Shown one piece after another: positions 25,900 through 33,930 of a stretch of 64,000 nt of DNA. The notes beneath the pieces were generated by a model that did no database searches, was not told the origin of the DNA, and saw only the letters and a program-made list of their open reading frames with translations. The translations under genes and the position numbers were made by a program. The first letter of the stretch is position 1, and every line of letters starts with the position of its first letter. The DNA comes from TMED23 sp964566055 (GTDB lineage Bacteria > Pseudomonadota > Alphaproteobacteria > Rhodospirillales > UBA2165): positions 33,892-97,891 of the forward strand of contig CAZMHI010000009.1 of the NCBI GenBank assembly GCA_964566055.1, given 5' to 3'.

Positions 25900-27432
25900 A
25901 TGGATAAGCGCACATTCGGCCAGGTTCTGAACGCCAATATGACTCACCATGGCAATCGAATTGCGATTATCGATGGGGCTGCCAGCTGGACTTACGCTGA
26001 ATTTGGCGCCCGCGTTTTCAAGCTGGCGAACATTCTGGACGAGCTTGGTTTGAAACGGGGTGACCGCTTTGCCATTCAGGCCAAGAACGGCCGGGCTTTT
26101 GAAGAATTACGCTGGGCCGGATATGTCAGTGGTATCGTGCCAGTAGCGATCAACTGGCGGCTGGCCCCGCCTGAGATTAAGCATGTGCTCGAAGATTCCA
26201 GCTCGAAAATCATTTTTATCGATGAAGAATTTGTCGCCGTCTATGACAGTGCTGAGTTAGACCAATGGCAGGCCGGGCTGCAGCCCATCGGCCCTGGTTT
26301 AGAAGCGCAAATTGAGCAGGCATCAACGGCTGAAACCAATCCCGGCGTCAGCCCCGATGATGACGCCCTGTTGCTGTATACCGGCGGCACCACCGGGCGC
26401 AGCAAAGGTGTGCGGCTGAGCCATTGGAATATTATTTCCTGCGGCCTGGCTTTCGGTCTCGGCGTCGGTGCCCGGCCGGATGGGGTTTTTCTCCATGTCG
26501 CGCCGATGTTTCACTCAGCTGATTTACTCTCAACCGGGTGGTTTTTGACCGCTGGCGCGCATTGTTATATGCCGGCTTTTTCCCCCGCCGGTTTTCTGGA
26601 GATTGTCCAGGATAGCAAAGTCAGCGCCACGGTGACCGTACCGGCCATGCTGATGGCCATCGTGAGTGGAGCCGGTGGTGCCAACGTCACGGATTTTAAT
26701 TTGTCATCGCTCAAAACGCTTATTTTTGGTGCCTCACCGATGTCCTTTGAATGGACCGAGCGTGTCGCCAAGGCCTTCCCCGATGCCGGTTTCCTCAACT
26801 GCTATGGGCTCACCGAAACCTCACCGGACTTAACGATTTTTAACGCGGCTGAGTTCCGGGCCGCCATTGAAAGCGGCGAGCGCGACGGTATTGTCAACTC
26901 GGTCGGCAAACCCAACATGCTGGTGGATTTGCGCGTGGTCGGCAGCGATGGTCAGGATGTCGCCCCGGGCGAAGTCGGCGAGCTGTGGGCACGCGGGCCG
27001 AACATCATGCAGGGCTATCTCAATTTGCCCGAAGAAACCGCAGCCGCCCTCACCGATGGCTGGCTGCATACCGGTGATATGGCGCGCATCGATGAGCAGG
27101 GCTTTGTCTATCTTTTGGACCGGCTGAAGGATTTGGTCATCACCGGCGGCGAAAATGTTTATTCATCAGAGGTCGAAGCTGCCTTGCACCGCCATCCTGC
27201 TGTCAGCGAGGCCGCCATTATCGGTATCCCCGATGAAAAACTCGGCGAAGCCCTGTTTGCCGTCATTGTCTTACGCCCCGAAGAAGAGGTCAGCGACGAA
27301 GACCTCATTGCTCACTGCCGGGATTTGATCGGCGGCTACAAAATCCCCCGCCAATACGCCTTCGTCGAGGCCCTCCCCAAAAGCGCTTTGGGTAAAGTTC
27401 TCAAAGCGGAGTTGAGGGCGGCGTACGGTTAG
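25900..27432 (+). CDS. AMP-forming acyl-CoA synthetase/ligase
   Basis: This 510-residue ANL-superfamily enzyme activates a carboxylic acid through an acyl-adenylate to its CoA thioester. Motifs are LLYTGGTTGRSKGV (P-loop like, near 160), YGLTETSP, WLHTGDMARIDEQG, the hinge DRLKDLVITGGENVYSSEVE, and the catalytic Lys in KSALGKVLKAEL. It starts 20 bases after the RdhA-like gene and is probably in the same transcript. The substrate could be an aryl, fatty or other acid. Sequence alone does not decide. Confidence 0.92.
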   Translation: MDKRTFGQVLNANMTHHGNRIAIIDGAASWTYAEFGARVFKLANILDELGLKRGDRFAIQAKNGRAFEELRWAGYVSGIVPVAINWRLAPPEIKHVLEDSSSKIIFIDEEFVAVYDSAELDQWQAGLQPIGPGLEAQIEQASTAETNPGVSPDDDALLLYTGGTTGRSKGVRLSHWNIISCGLAFGLGVGARPDGVFLHVAPMFHSADLLSTGWFLTAGAHCYMPAFSPAGFLEIVQDSKVSATVTVPAMLMAIVSGAGGANVTDFNLSSLKTLIFGASPMSFEWTERVAKAFPDAGFLNCYGLTETSPDLTIFNAAEFRAAIESGERDGIVNSVGKPNMLVDLRVVGSDGQDVAPGEVGELWARGPNIMQGYLNLPEETAAALTDGWLHTGDMARIDEQGFVYLLDRLKDLVITGGENVYSSEVEAALHRHPAVSEAAIIGIPDEKLGEALFAVIVLRPEEEVSDEDLIAHCRDLIGGYKIPRQYAFVEALPKSALGKVLKAELRAAYG

Positions 27433-27468
27433 GCTATTCCGTCTACCCATCTCTGGCTATACTGACTT

Positions 27469-28599
27469 ATGCCTCCCGCCTCCGACATATCCCGGCGTGC
27501 GTTTTTAGCTGGCAGCGCATGCTTGGCTCTGACCAGCTGCGTAACCACCGCCAATCGTGATCCAGCCGTTATCGGCACGGCCCCTCTGAAAGACCGGGCG
27601 GCGAAGAAAGGCCTGCTCTATGGCGCTGAAGTCGTGCCCCGCCTTTTGACCAATCCGGATTACGCCGCCCTGCTGATCCGGGATGCTGGGATATTGGTGC
27701 CGGGCAACGCCCTTAAATGGGGACCGCTGGAGCGCCGGCGGCATCGAACCCGATTTGACGCTGCCGATGCGGTAGCTGATTTTGCCGCCACGCACGGCAT
27801 GGCGATGCGGGGCCATACGCTGTTGTGGCACAACCAGATTCCGCGCTGGCTTCCGGGCGCCCTAAAAGGCAGCAAAAGCAGCGCCGCCAAAGTCATTACT
27901 GACCACATCGAAACTGTCGCCGGACATTATCGCGGACGCATGTATAGCTGGGATGTCATCAACGAAGCAATCGAGCCCAATCATGGACGCAGTGATGGAC
28001 TTAGAAAAAGTCTCTTTTTCGATGCTCTTGGTCCCGACTATATTGAGATCGCTTTCCGCGCCGCCGCTGCTGCCGACCCCAAGGCCAAACTGGTTTTTAA
28101 CGAATACGGACATGAATGGGGCTGGGATGTCGGCTGGCAGCGCCGCCGGCATACGCTGAGATTGCTAGAAAATCTGCTTAAAAAAGGCGTGCCGGTCCAC
28201 ACCCTTGGCATCCAGGGCCATCTTGACCCGGGTGTTGAAGGTGCGATGGACATGAACGCGCTTGGCGGTTTTTTAGATGAAGTGGCGGATTTGGGCCTCA
28301 ACATTGAGGTCACCGAACTTGATGCCCGCGACACCTCGATCAATGGCAGTATCATTGCCCGCGACAACAGTGTGGCGGACGCCTATGCGCGTTTTTTAGA
28401 CGTTGTTTTGGCCCGCCCCGCCACCAAAACAGTACTGACCTGGGGCATCACGGATCGTTATTCCTGGCTGACCCGTCACTTTCCTCGCTCCGATGGCGAC
28501 CGGGTGCGGGGGCTCCCCTACAGCGCAGACTATAAACGCAAACCCGCCTGGTACGCGCTGGCGGCCGCTTTTGATGCCGCACCGGGAAGGGCGGGATAA
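27469..28599 (+). CDS. GH10 family endo-1,4-beta-xylanase, predicted exported lipoprotein
   Basis: This 376-residue glycoside hydrolase of family 10 cleaves xylan-type backbones. The N-terminus has a Tat-like SRRAFLAG followed by a lipobox-like LTSC, so export as a lipoprotein is likely. Catalytic acid/base Glu166 is in WDVINEA and nucleophile Glu283 in VTELDARD. HTLLWHNQIP is the conserved substrate-binding segment. It lies 36 bases after the acyl-CoA ligase, but no other polysaccharide-degrading or sugar-uptake gene is present. Confidence 0.92.
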   Translation: MPPASDISRRAFLAGSACLALTSCVTTANRDPAVIGTAPLKDRAAKKGLLYGAEVVPRLLTNPDYAALLIRDAGILVPGNALKWGPLERRRHRTRFDAADAVADFAATHGMAMRGHTLLWHNQIPRWLPGALKGSKSSAAKVITDHIETVAGHYRGRMYSWDVINEAIEPNHGRSDGLRKSLFFDALGPDYIEIAFRAAAAADPKAKLVFNEYGHEWGWDVGWQRRRHTLRLLENLLKKGVPVHTLGIQGHLDPGVEGAMDMNALGGFLDEVADLGLNIEVTELDARDTSINGSIIARDNSVADAYARFLDVVLARPATKTVLTWGITDRYSWLTRHFPRSDGDRVRGLPYSADYKRKPAWYALAAAFDAAPGRAG

Positions 28600-28620
28600 A
28601 GCTCTGGCCATGGCAAAGGC

Positions 28621-28639
28621 TGGTGACCCCGAGAGGATT
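28621..28639. repeat. Partial copy of the 3' end of tRNA-Arg(CCT)
   Basis: The 19-base sequence TGGTGACCCCGAGAGGATT is identical to the 3' end, including CCA, of tRNA-Arg(CCT) at 28767-28785, in the same orientation and 146 bases away. The sequence beyond it does not fold as a tRNA. It may be the scar of an integration at the tRNA, or part of a tRNA-derived dispersed repeat. Confidence 0.7.
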
Positions 28640-28734
28640 GGCTACGCTGCGCTCCGCCGCGTCTGCGTCGCCGGACTGTGTGTCCGTCTCCTGGGCGTCG
28701 AACGGGTGCGAACCTCACTGAGGCGCCCAATTGC

Positions 28735-28762
28735 AAAAAACCCACTTGAAGGTGGGTTTTTG
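28735..28762 (-). terminator. Rho-independent terminator of tRNA-Arg(CCT)
   Basis: Read on the minus strand, a CCCAC/GTGGG stem with a short loop is followed by six Ts (A at 28735-28740). It begins 5 bases beyond the encoded CCA end of the tRNA. The As and Ts on both flanks make it potentially bidirectional. Confidence 0.8.
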
Positions 28763-28766
28763 TAAT

Positions 28767-28843
28767 TGGTGACCCCGAGAGGATTCGAACCTCTGACCTA
28801 CAGATTAGGAATCTGTCGCTCTATCCGACTGAGCTACGGGGCC
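28767..28843 (-). tRNA. tRNA-Arg, anticodon CCT
   Basis: This 77-base cloverleaf on the minus strand has a 7-bp acceptor stem GGCCCCG/CGGGGTC with one G-T pair. The D arm is GCTC...GAGC. The anticodon stem is ACAGA/TCTGT with loop TTCCTAA (anticodon CCT). The T arm contains GGTTCGAATCC. The discriminator A is followed by an encoded CCA. It reads AGG arginine codons. Confidence 0.96.
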
Positions 28844-28851
28844 GTGCGATA

Positions 28852-28880
28852 ATTCTAAGTGAAGGGAGGCCCGGCGTCAT
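28852..28880 (-). promoter_or_regulatory. Candidate promoter of tRNA-Arg(CCT)
   Basis: On the minus strand, ATGACG (28880-28875), a 17-base spacer, then TAGAAT (28857-28852). The -10 ends 8 bases before the mature 5' end of the tRNA. Both hexamers are near consensus. Confidence 0.5.
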
Positions 28881-28905
28881 TAGCCAATTCAGGCGGGCCG
28901 GAAAC

Positions 28906-29427
28906 TTACTGCAGCGGCAGGGAGTAATAGATCGTGGCTGTTTCGGTGCCGGGATTTTTATCACCCAGGCTGGCGTTGGAATAATGCGAGATGGCCAGGC
29001 CCAGCCTTGCCCTATTGTCAAACCGGTAGGCAATTTCCAGCTGCGACCTGAACTCAACCTTATGACCAAGATCGAGCTTTGAGTTGCCGCCCCAGTAATA
29101 ATGCGGGGCAAAAGACGGGGTCATAACAAAGCGGCGGCCCAAAAACAGATCGATCAGCACACCGGCGCCGACAAAACCCTGCTGGGTGCTGGTATAAGCA
29201 CCGGCGGCAAAGGGCTTAAAAATGCCGAATTTTTTATCCGAGCGGTATTCAATACGAAACTCCGCCCCTTTTTCTTTTTTGCGGTTAAAATCGTAAAAGC
29301 CCGCACCAAAAGACAAAAACGCCGGATCATCTTTCTTGGCATCCTGCGCCCACACGGGTGCCAGCGGCATTACAGCCAATGCCACCAACAAACTGATAAA
29401 TATTTTAAACAATGTAAGCGTTTTCAC
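28906..29427 (-). CDS. PagL-like lipid A 3-O-deacylase
   Basis: This 173-residue outer-membrane beta-barrel protein has a Sec signal peptide (LFKIFISLLVALAVMPLAPVWA). The PagL catalytic arrangement is present near the C-terminus: His148 and Ser150 in ISHYSNAS, and Glu162 in PGTET, 12 residues after the Ser as in PagL. It ends YYSLPLQ, a plausible barrel C-terminus although not ending in Phe. PagL removes an acyl chain from lipid A, altering envelope properties. The gene is monocistronic by appearance. Confidence 0.85.
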   Translation of the reverse strand: MKTLTLFKIFISLLVALAVMPLAPVWAQDAKKDDPAFLSFGAGFYDFNRKKEKGAEFRIEYRSDKKFGIFKPFAAGAYTSTQQGFVGAGVLIDLFLGRRFVMTPSFAPHYYWGGNSKLDLGHKVEFRSQLEIAYRFDNRARLGLAISHYSNASLGDKNPGTETATIYYSLPLQ

Positions 29428-29526
29428 GGCTGTATCTCACCCAGCTCAATTAAGTCCTGAATTTGGGGCATCTTACGGCTGATTGGGCCAATTGCAAGAA
29501 AATAGCGCGTGATCTGAATGGTTTAG

Positions 29527-30492
29527 CTAATTTTGGCTCATTTTAAAGCGCTCGGTGGCAGCGACCAAAGCAGAGCGCACCGCCGGTTCCATCGCCGAAT
29601 GACCGGCATCCGGCACCACCACATAGCTCAATTCCGGCAATTCCTGGGCCAGCGCATCAGCTGTGCCGATGGGGCAGACCATATCGTAGCGGCCTTGCAC
29701 AATGGTGCCGGGCAAATGGCGAATACGCTCTAGATTGTCAAAGAAATAGTTTTCCGGCAAATAGAGGTCGTTGACAAAATAATGCGCCTCAATGCGGGCC
29801 AGAGCGAGCGAAACCCGGCCGGAATCCATACCGGAGACGCTTCGCGGCGAAGGCAATAGCGTCGAGCAAGTCCCTTCAAAGCGCGCCCAGACCCGAGCCG
29901 CCGGCTCATGAATTTGGCGATCTGGATCGGTTAGCCGTTTGTGGTAGGCATTAAGTAAATCTGCCCGCTCATCGACTGGTAAAAATTCATTAAATTCCCG
30001 CCAGTTTTCAGGAAACACCGCCTTAATGCCATCCAGGAACCAATCGAGCTCCTTTTGACTGCAGAGAAAAATCCCCCGCAGGATAAAACCTAATACCCGC
30101 TCACTATGTTCGATGCCATACGCGAGCGCCAGAGATGATCCCCAGGAGCCGCCAAAGACCAGCCATTTATTTATATTCAAGTGTTCCCGCAGAACTTCCA
30201 TATCGCTGAGCAAATGCTGGGTGGTGTTATCCGTGACATCGGCAAAGGGCTTGGAGCGCCCGCTGCCTCGCTGATCGAATATCACAATGCGGTAATGTTC
30301 GGGATCGAAAAACCGCCGGTGCGAGGGTGCGGCGCCCGCCCCCGGGCCGCCATGCAGAAAAACCACCGGCACACCATCCGGATTGCCCGAGACCTCCCAG
30401 TACATTTTGTGGTGGCCATCAAGATCGAGCATGCCTTTTTCATAGGCTTCAATATCGGGATAAAGCTGATATGTTGTCGAGGATACATCCAT
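29527..30492 (-). CDS. pip: Proline iminopeptidase
   Basis: This 321-residue alpha/beta hydrolase of peptidase family S33 removes N-terminal proline. It shows the family features VVFLHGGPGAGA, IVIFDQRGSGRSKP, the nucleophile elbow GGSWGSSLAL, and the late Asp/His in VQGRYDMVCP and PDAGHSAMEP. ATG at 30492 (MDVSSTTYQLYPDIEAYEKG) matches the family N-terminus. A GTG at 30540 in the same frame would add 16 residues. The gene is divergent from the nuclease-like gene with almost no space between, so their promoters must overlap the coding ends. Confidence 0.93.
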   Translation of the reverse strand: MDVSSTTYQLYPDIEAYEKGMLDLDGHHKMYWEVSGNPDGVPVVFLHGGPGAGAAPSHRRFFDPEHYRIVIFDQRGSGRSKPFADVTDNTTQHLLSDMEVLREHLNINKWLVFGGSWGSSLALAYGIEHSERVLGFILRGIFLCSQKELDWFLDGIKAVFPENWREFNEFLPVDERADLLNAYHKRLTDPDRQIHEPAARVWARFEGTCSTLLPSPRSVSGMDSGRVSLALARIEAHYFVNDLYLPENYFFDNLERIRHLPGTIVQGRYDMVCPIGTADALAQELPELSYVVVPDAGHSAMEPAVRSALVAATERFKMSQN

Positions 30493-30510
30493 AATTATAG
30501 GTCTAGGCGG

Positions 30511-31374
30511 TTGCGCGTATTCTGTCAAAAAATAGCTCACTCGAAAGCCGGTAACTTTATTGTGCTTATTGGCGCGGTGATCGCCTTGGTGCTGCTGTTT
30601 GCACCCATTGCCCAGGCCAAAGAGATCAAGCTGGCTAAAGGCGAGAGCGCCAAAGTCGTTGTCGTTGTTGATGGTGATACGGTGAAACTCAGCCGCGCTA
30701 TCGGCAAAGGTAATCTGGTTTCAGATGAAGTCAGGCTGGTTGGTATCCAGGCCCCGAAACTGCCACTCGGCCGCAAAAACTTTAAATCCTGGCCCCTGGC
30801 TGGAGCAGCAAAGCGGGCGCTCGAAAAGCTGTCCCTCGGGAAAAAAGTGACGCTATCCTATGGCGGGCGGCGGATGGACCGTCACGGGAGGTTGCTGGCT
30901 CATCTGCATTTAGCCGACGGCGCCTGGCTGCAAGGGGCACTGCTGGCGCAAGGCATGGCGCGGGTTTATTCCTTCCCCGATAACCGGGCGGTGATTACTG
31001 AAATGCTGGCCAAGGAGAAATCTGCCCGAGCCCAGAACCTCGGTATCTGGCGGCACCCTTTTTACCGTATCCAGGAGCAAGCGGAATTGGTCGCTGACCT
31101 CAAGCAGCTTAAAAACTCCTTCCAGCTGATCGAAGGCCGCGTGCATGATGTCACCCAAGTACGCAAGAAAGTTTTCATTAATTTCGGCGTCAATTGGCGG
31201 ACAGATTTTACCGTCTCGCTCAACGCGCGGGCAGCAAAATTATTTGCCCGGGCAGGCTTTGATCCTCTATTGTTAAAAGGCCGGCGCGTCCGGGTGCGGG
31301 GCTGGATCAAGTCGTATAATGGCCCAATGATAAACGCCACGCACCCTGAGCAAATTGAGATGTTGGATAAATGA
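30511..31374 (+). CDS. Exported thermonuclease (SNase)-like protein with substituted active site
   Basis: This is a staphylococcal-nuclease fold protein with an N-terminal signal (FIVLIGAVIALVLLFAPIAQA). The SNase pattern VVVVDGDTVKL ... VRLVGIQAP ... MDRHGRLLAHL is clear. The catalytic Asp and Glu of the usual GxDAPE segment are Gln and Lys (GIQAPK), so classical calcium-dependent hydrolysis is doubtful. A C-terminal extension of about 90 residues follows. The start is uncertain: TTG at 30511 is proposed because it gives a basic n-region before the hydrophobic core, and GTG at 30562 is an alternative. The stop overlaps the start of the M48 gene (ATGA). Confidence 0.75.
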   Translation: MRVFCQKIAHSKAGNFIVLIGAVIALVLLFAPIAQAKEIKLAKGESAKVVVVVDGDTVKLSRAIGKGNLVSDEVRLVGIQAPKLPLGRKNFKSWPLAGAAKRALEKLSLGKKVTLSYGGRRMDRHGRLLAHLHLADGAWLQGALLAQGMARVYSFPDNRAVITEMLAKEKSARAQNLGIWRHPFYRIQEQAELVADLKQLKNSFQLIEGRVHDVTQVRKKVFINFGVNWRTDFTVSLNARAAKLFARAGFDPLLLKGRRVRVRGWIKSYNGPMINATHPEQIEMLDK

Positions 31375-32855
31375 GTATGGGTAAGATTAAGAATTTAATT
31401 GGTGTCCTACTGGTCTTGCTGGCAACAGCCGGGCTCAGTGGCTGTTCGGTCAACCCGGCAACCGGCGATCAAAACTTCACTGGTTTTATGTCGCTTGAAG
31501 ATGAGCAGCGTATCGGTGCTGCGGAACATCCGAAAATTCTTAAAACTTTCGGCGGCGCTTATAAGGATCAGGCCGTGATCAGCTACGTTAATAATATTGG
31601 CAATCAGCTGGCGGCTAAGTCCGAGCTGCCGAACATCAAGTGGACTTTTACGGTGCTCAACTCGCCGCAGATTAACGCCTTTGCGCTCCCCGGCGGCTAC
31701 GTCTATGTCACCCGCGGTCTGATGGCATTGGCCAGCAGTGAGGCCGAATTGGCTGGTGTGATGGCGCATGAGATCGGTCATGTTACCGGCCGCCATTCAG
31801 CGCAACGCTACAGCCAGGCCACCGGCGCATCGGTATTGGGCGCCATTCTCGGCATTGCCGTCGGCTCCAGCGCGGTCAGTGAGTTATTTAATGTCGGCGC
31901 CGGCCTTTATCTGAAATCCTTCTCCCGGGAGCAGGAATTTGAGGCTGACACCTTGGGTGTGCGCTATTTGGCGCGGAGTAACTATGACACCAAATCGATG
32001 GCGAGCTTTTTGGCCAAGCTGCGCTCGCACAGCCAATTGGAAGCCAAGCGCCACGAAAAAGACCCGTCCAGTGTCGATCAGGGCGATATGTTTGCGACCC
32101 ACCCCCGCACCATCGACCGGGTCCAGCGCGCCATTAAAAACGCCAAGGTGGCAAAATCCGGCAGCCGGCTCGGCACCGTCGATTATATGGAGCGCCTGCA
32201 TAAAATGCTCTATGGCGATGATCCCAAGGAAGGCTTTATCAAAGGCCGCATTTTCATTCATCCTGAATTGCAATTTCGTTTTGAGGTGCCGGAGGGCTTT
32301 CGCTTGTTTAACAGCCCCCGGGCTGTGGTCGCTAAAGGACCGGGCGGCTCGATCATTCAGTTTGATATGGCGGGCAAGGCCTATAACGGCGCCATGACCT
32401 CTTATATCCCCAACGTTTGGGCCAGGCGGGGCAGTTTCCAGCGCGTCGAGCGGCTGAACGTTAACGGCCTGGAGGGAGCAACGGCGACCATGAGAACACG
32501 GCAACGGAGCGGCACCTTCGATCTTCGCTTTGTCGCCATTCGCCAACGCATGAACAGAGGTGACGACCGTATCTACCGCTTTATGTTTTTAACGCCGGTG
32601 AATTTAACCGAGCGCCTGTCGCTGGGTTTGCGCCGGACGACATTTAGTCTGCGCTCCATATCTTTCGGTGAGGCACAAAAATTCAGACCCTCCCGGATTT
32701 TGGTCAAACCGGTCAAGGCCAATGATGGGGTTCAGACTTTCGTCCGCCAGATGAGTATTGCGGATTTTAAAGAAGAGACTTTCCGGGTGATCAATGGCTT
32801 GAGCGCTAATGACGGCTTGCGCCGTGGCAAACTGGTCAAAATCATCTCGGAATAG
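31371..32855 (+). CDS. M48 family metalloprotease, lipoprotein (BepA/YfgC-related)
   Basis: This 494-residue zinc peptidase is predicted to be an envelope lipoprotein (signal VLLVLLATAGLSGC with lipobox LSGC). HEIGH provides His133 and His137, and the third ligand Glu lies in EQEFEADTLG. Family relatives degrade or help assemble outer-membrane proteins. Instead of the TPR repeats of BepA, the C-terminal 220 residues form a different domain (FIHPELQFRFEVPEGF onward) of unknown role. It is coupled to the nuclease-like gene by a 4-base overlap. ATG at 31377 is an alternative start. Confidence 0.9.
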   Translation: MSMGKIKNLIGVLLVLLATAGLSGCSVNPATGDQNFTGFMSLEDEQRIGAAEHPKILKTFGGAYKDQAVISYVNNIGNQLAAKSELPNIKWTFTVLNSPQINAFALPGGYVYVTRGLMALASSEAELAGVMAHEIGHVTGRHSAQRYSQATGASVLGAILGIAVGSSAVSELFNVGAGLYLKSFSREQEFEADTLGVRYLARSNYDTKSMASFLAKLRSHSQLEAKRHEKDPSSVDQGDMFATHPRTIDRVQRAIKNAKVAKSGSRLGTVDYMERLHKMLYGDDPKEGFIKGRIFIHPELQFRFEVPEGFRLFNSPRAVVAKGPGGSIIQFDMAGKAYNGAMTSYIPNVWARRGSFQRVERLNVNGLEGATATMRTRQRSGTFDLRFVAIRQRMNRGDDRIYRFMFLTPVNLTERLSLGLRRTTFSLRSISFGEAQKFRPSRILVKPVKANDGVQTFVRQMSIADFKEETFRVINGLSANDGLRRGKLVKIISE

Positions 32856-32861
32856 AAAAAA

Positions 32862-33338
32862 TTAACTTTTGAGGCTGCCGAACAGCTCGGTCAAAAACCC
32901 GATCGAGAGTTCATAAATCCCGGGCGAGATGCTTTCACGCCCGCCGGCGACATTGAGGATTTTAACTTCGTCCCGGACGATCCAATCCCGGACATCACTG
33001 ACATGACCTTTGCCCTGAAAATCAAAAATCAGGCAGGATTTGCCAAGTTTTTGGGCAAGCTCGACGGTCAGCATGGAACCCTCATCGAGCCCCTCATCGG
33101 CCAGCACCAGGGTGCCGTCGCTATCCGAGACGTTCAGCGAGGTGCGCTCCGCCGGGTCCGGGCTTTCAGTTTCCTTGAGCGGATAGAGATCGGCAATCTC
33201 GCCATCTTCCGCCCAGCGCCCCAAGGGGCACCAGCCGCCGCATTCAATACCCAGCCTAAGCGCCGCATCAAGGGCCGCCCGATCAACTCCGGTCTGGCCG
33301 CCGGAGATAATTTTATCGATGACGTAAGAATCAGACAT
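32862..33338 (-). CDS. SLOG-fold putative molybdenum carrier protein
   Basis: This roughly 158-residue protein resembles the putative molybdenum carrier / circularly permuted YpsA (SLOG) family: KIISGGQTGVDRAALDAALRLGIECGGWCP at the N-terminus, then DGTLVLADEGLDEGSMLTVELA. The family shares the fold of Moco carrier proteins and nucleotide-sensing SLOG proteins. The biochemical role is not established. ATG at 33338 is chosen. An upstream TTG at 33353 lies inside the carD terminator T-run. Presence of a molybdoenzyme operon in this window is consistent with, but does not prove, a Moco link. Confidence 0.82.
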   Translation of the reverse strand: MSDSYVIDKIISGGQTGVDRAALDAALRLGIECGGWCPLGRWAEDGEIADLYPLKETESPDPAERTSLNVSDSDGTLVLADEGLDEGSMLTVELAQKLGKSCLIFDFQGKGHVSDVRDWIVRDEVKILNVAGGRESISPGIYELSIGFLTELFGSLKS

Positions 33339-33351
33339 ACAGGATACTATC

Positions 33352-33387
33352 AAAAAAAAGGGCGCTCAGATAATTTTCTGAACGCCC
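33352..33387 (-). terminator. Rho-independent terminator after carD
   Basis: On the minus strand, a 10-bp stem GGGCGTTCAG/CTGAGCGCCC (one G-T pair) has an 8-base loop and is followed by eight Ts. It starts 22 bases after the carD stop and ends 14 bases before the start of the next gene. Confidence 0.9.
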
Positions 33388-33408
33388 GGCCTTTAAAACT
33401 TTAACTTA

Positions 33409-33930
33409 TTAAGCCGCCTGCAAAACCGCTTCGAGTTTTTCGGTGGCTTTTTCCTTGTCGATGCTTTCAACGGCAGCAAATTCACCGGCTAAGCGTTCGA
33501 GAGCAGCCTCATAGATTTGGCGCTCACTGAAAGATTGATCAGGCTGGCCGACATTGCGGTGAAGATCACGGACAACTTCGGCAATCTGCACCGGATCACC
33601 CGAATTGATCTTGGCTTCATATTCCTGGGCGCGGCGGCTCCACATGGTGCGCTTCACCCGGGCCCGGCCTTTTAAGGTGGTTACCGCATTATCCATAATT
33701 TTGCGCGAGCTTACTTTGCGCAAGCCCGAAGTTTCCATTTTATTGGTTGGCACCCGGAGCGTCATCCGGTCATTATCAAAGGTCACGACGACCAATTTTA
33801 AATCGGTGCCGCCGATGTTTTCTTTTTCAATGCCTTGCACCTGACCTACACCATGGGTCGGATAGACGACAAAATCGCCGGCTTTGAAGGCCAATTTATC
33901 TTTCTTTTTAGTCGTTTTTGCTTTCGCCAT
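33409..33930 (-). CDS. carD: CarD family transcriptional regulator
   Basis: This 173-residue protein binds RNA polymerase beta subunit and stabilises promoter open complexes. The CarD/TRCF RNA-polymerase-interacting domain is at about residues 15-70 (FKAGDFVVYPTHGVGQVQGIEKE). The helical DNA-binding domain follows (MWSRRAQEYEAKINSGDPVQIAEVVRDL). The basic N-terminus KAKTTKKKDK is typical for alphaproteobacterial CarD. A strong terminator follows. It sits next to the ferredoxin/S4/helicase block, an order common in alphaproteobacteria. Confidence 0.93.
   Translation of the reverse strand: MAKAKTTKKKDKLAFKAGDFVVYPTHGVGQVQGIEKENIGGTDLKLVVVTFDNDRMTLRVPTNKMETSGLRKVSSRKIMDNAVTTLKGRARVKRTMWSRRAQEYEAKINSGDPVQIAEVVRDLHRNVGQPDQSFSERQIYEAALERLAGEFAAVESIDKEKATEKLEAVLQAA

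Noticed and set aside
30181..30510. Upstream extension of the nuclease-like gene
   Set aside because: The frame is open, but it overlaps the conserved N-terminus of proline iminopeptidase on the other strand and would spoil the signal peptide.
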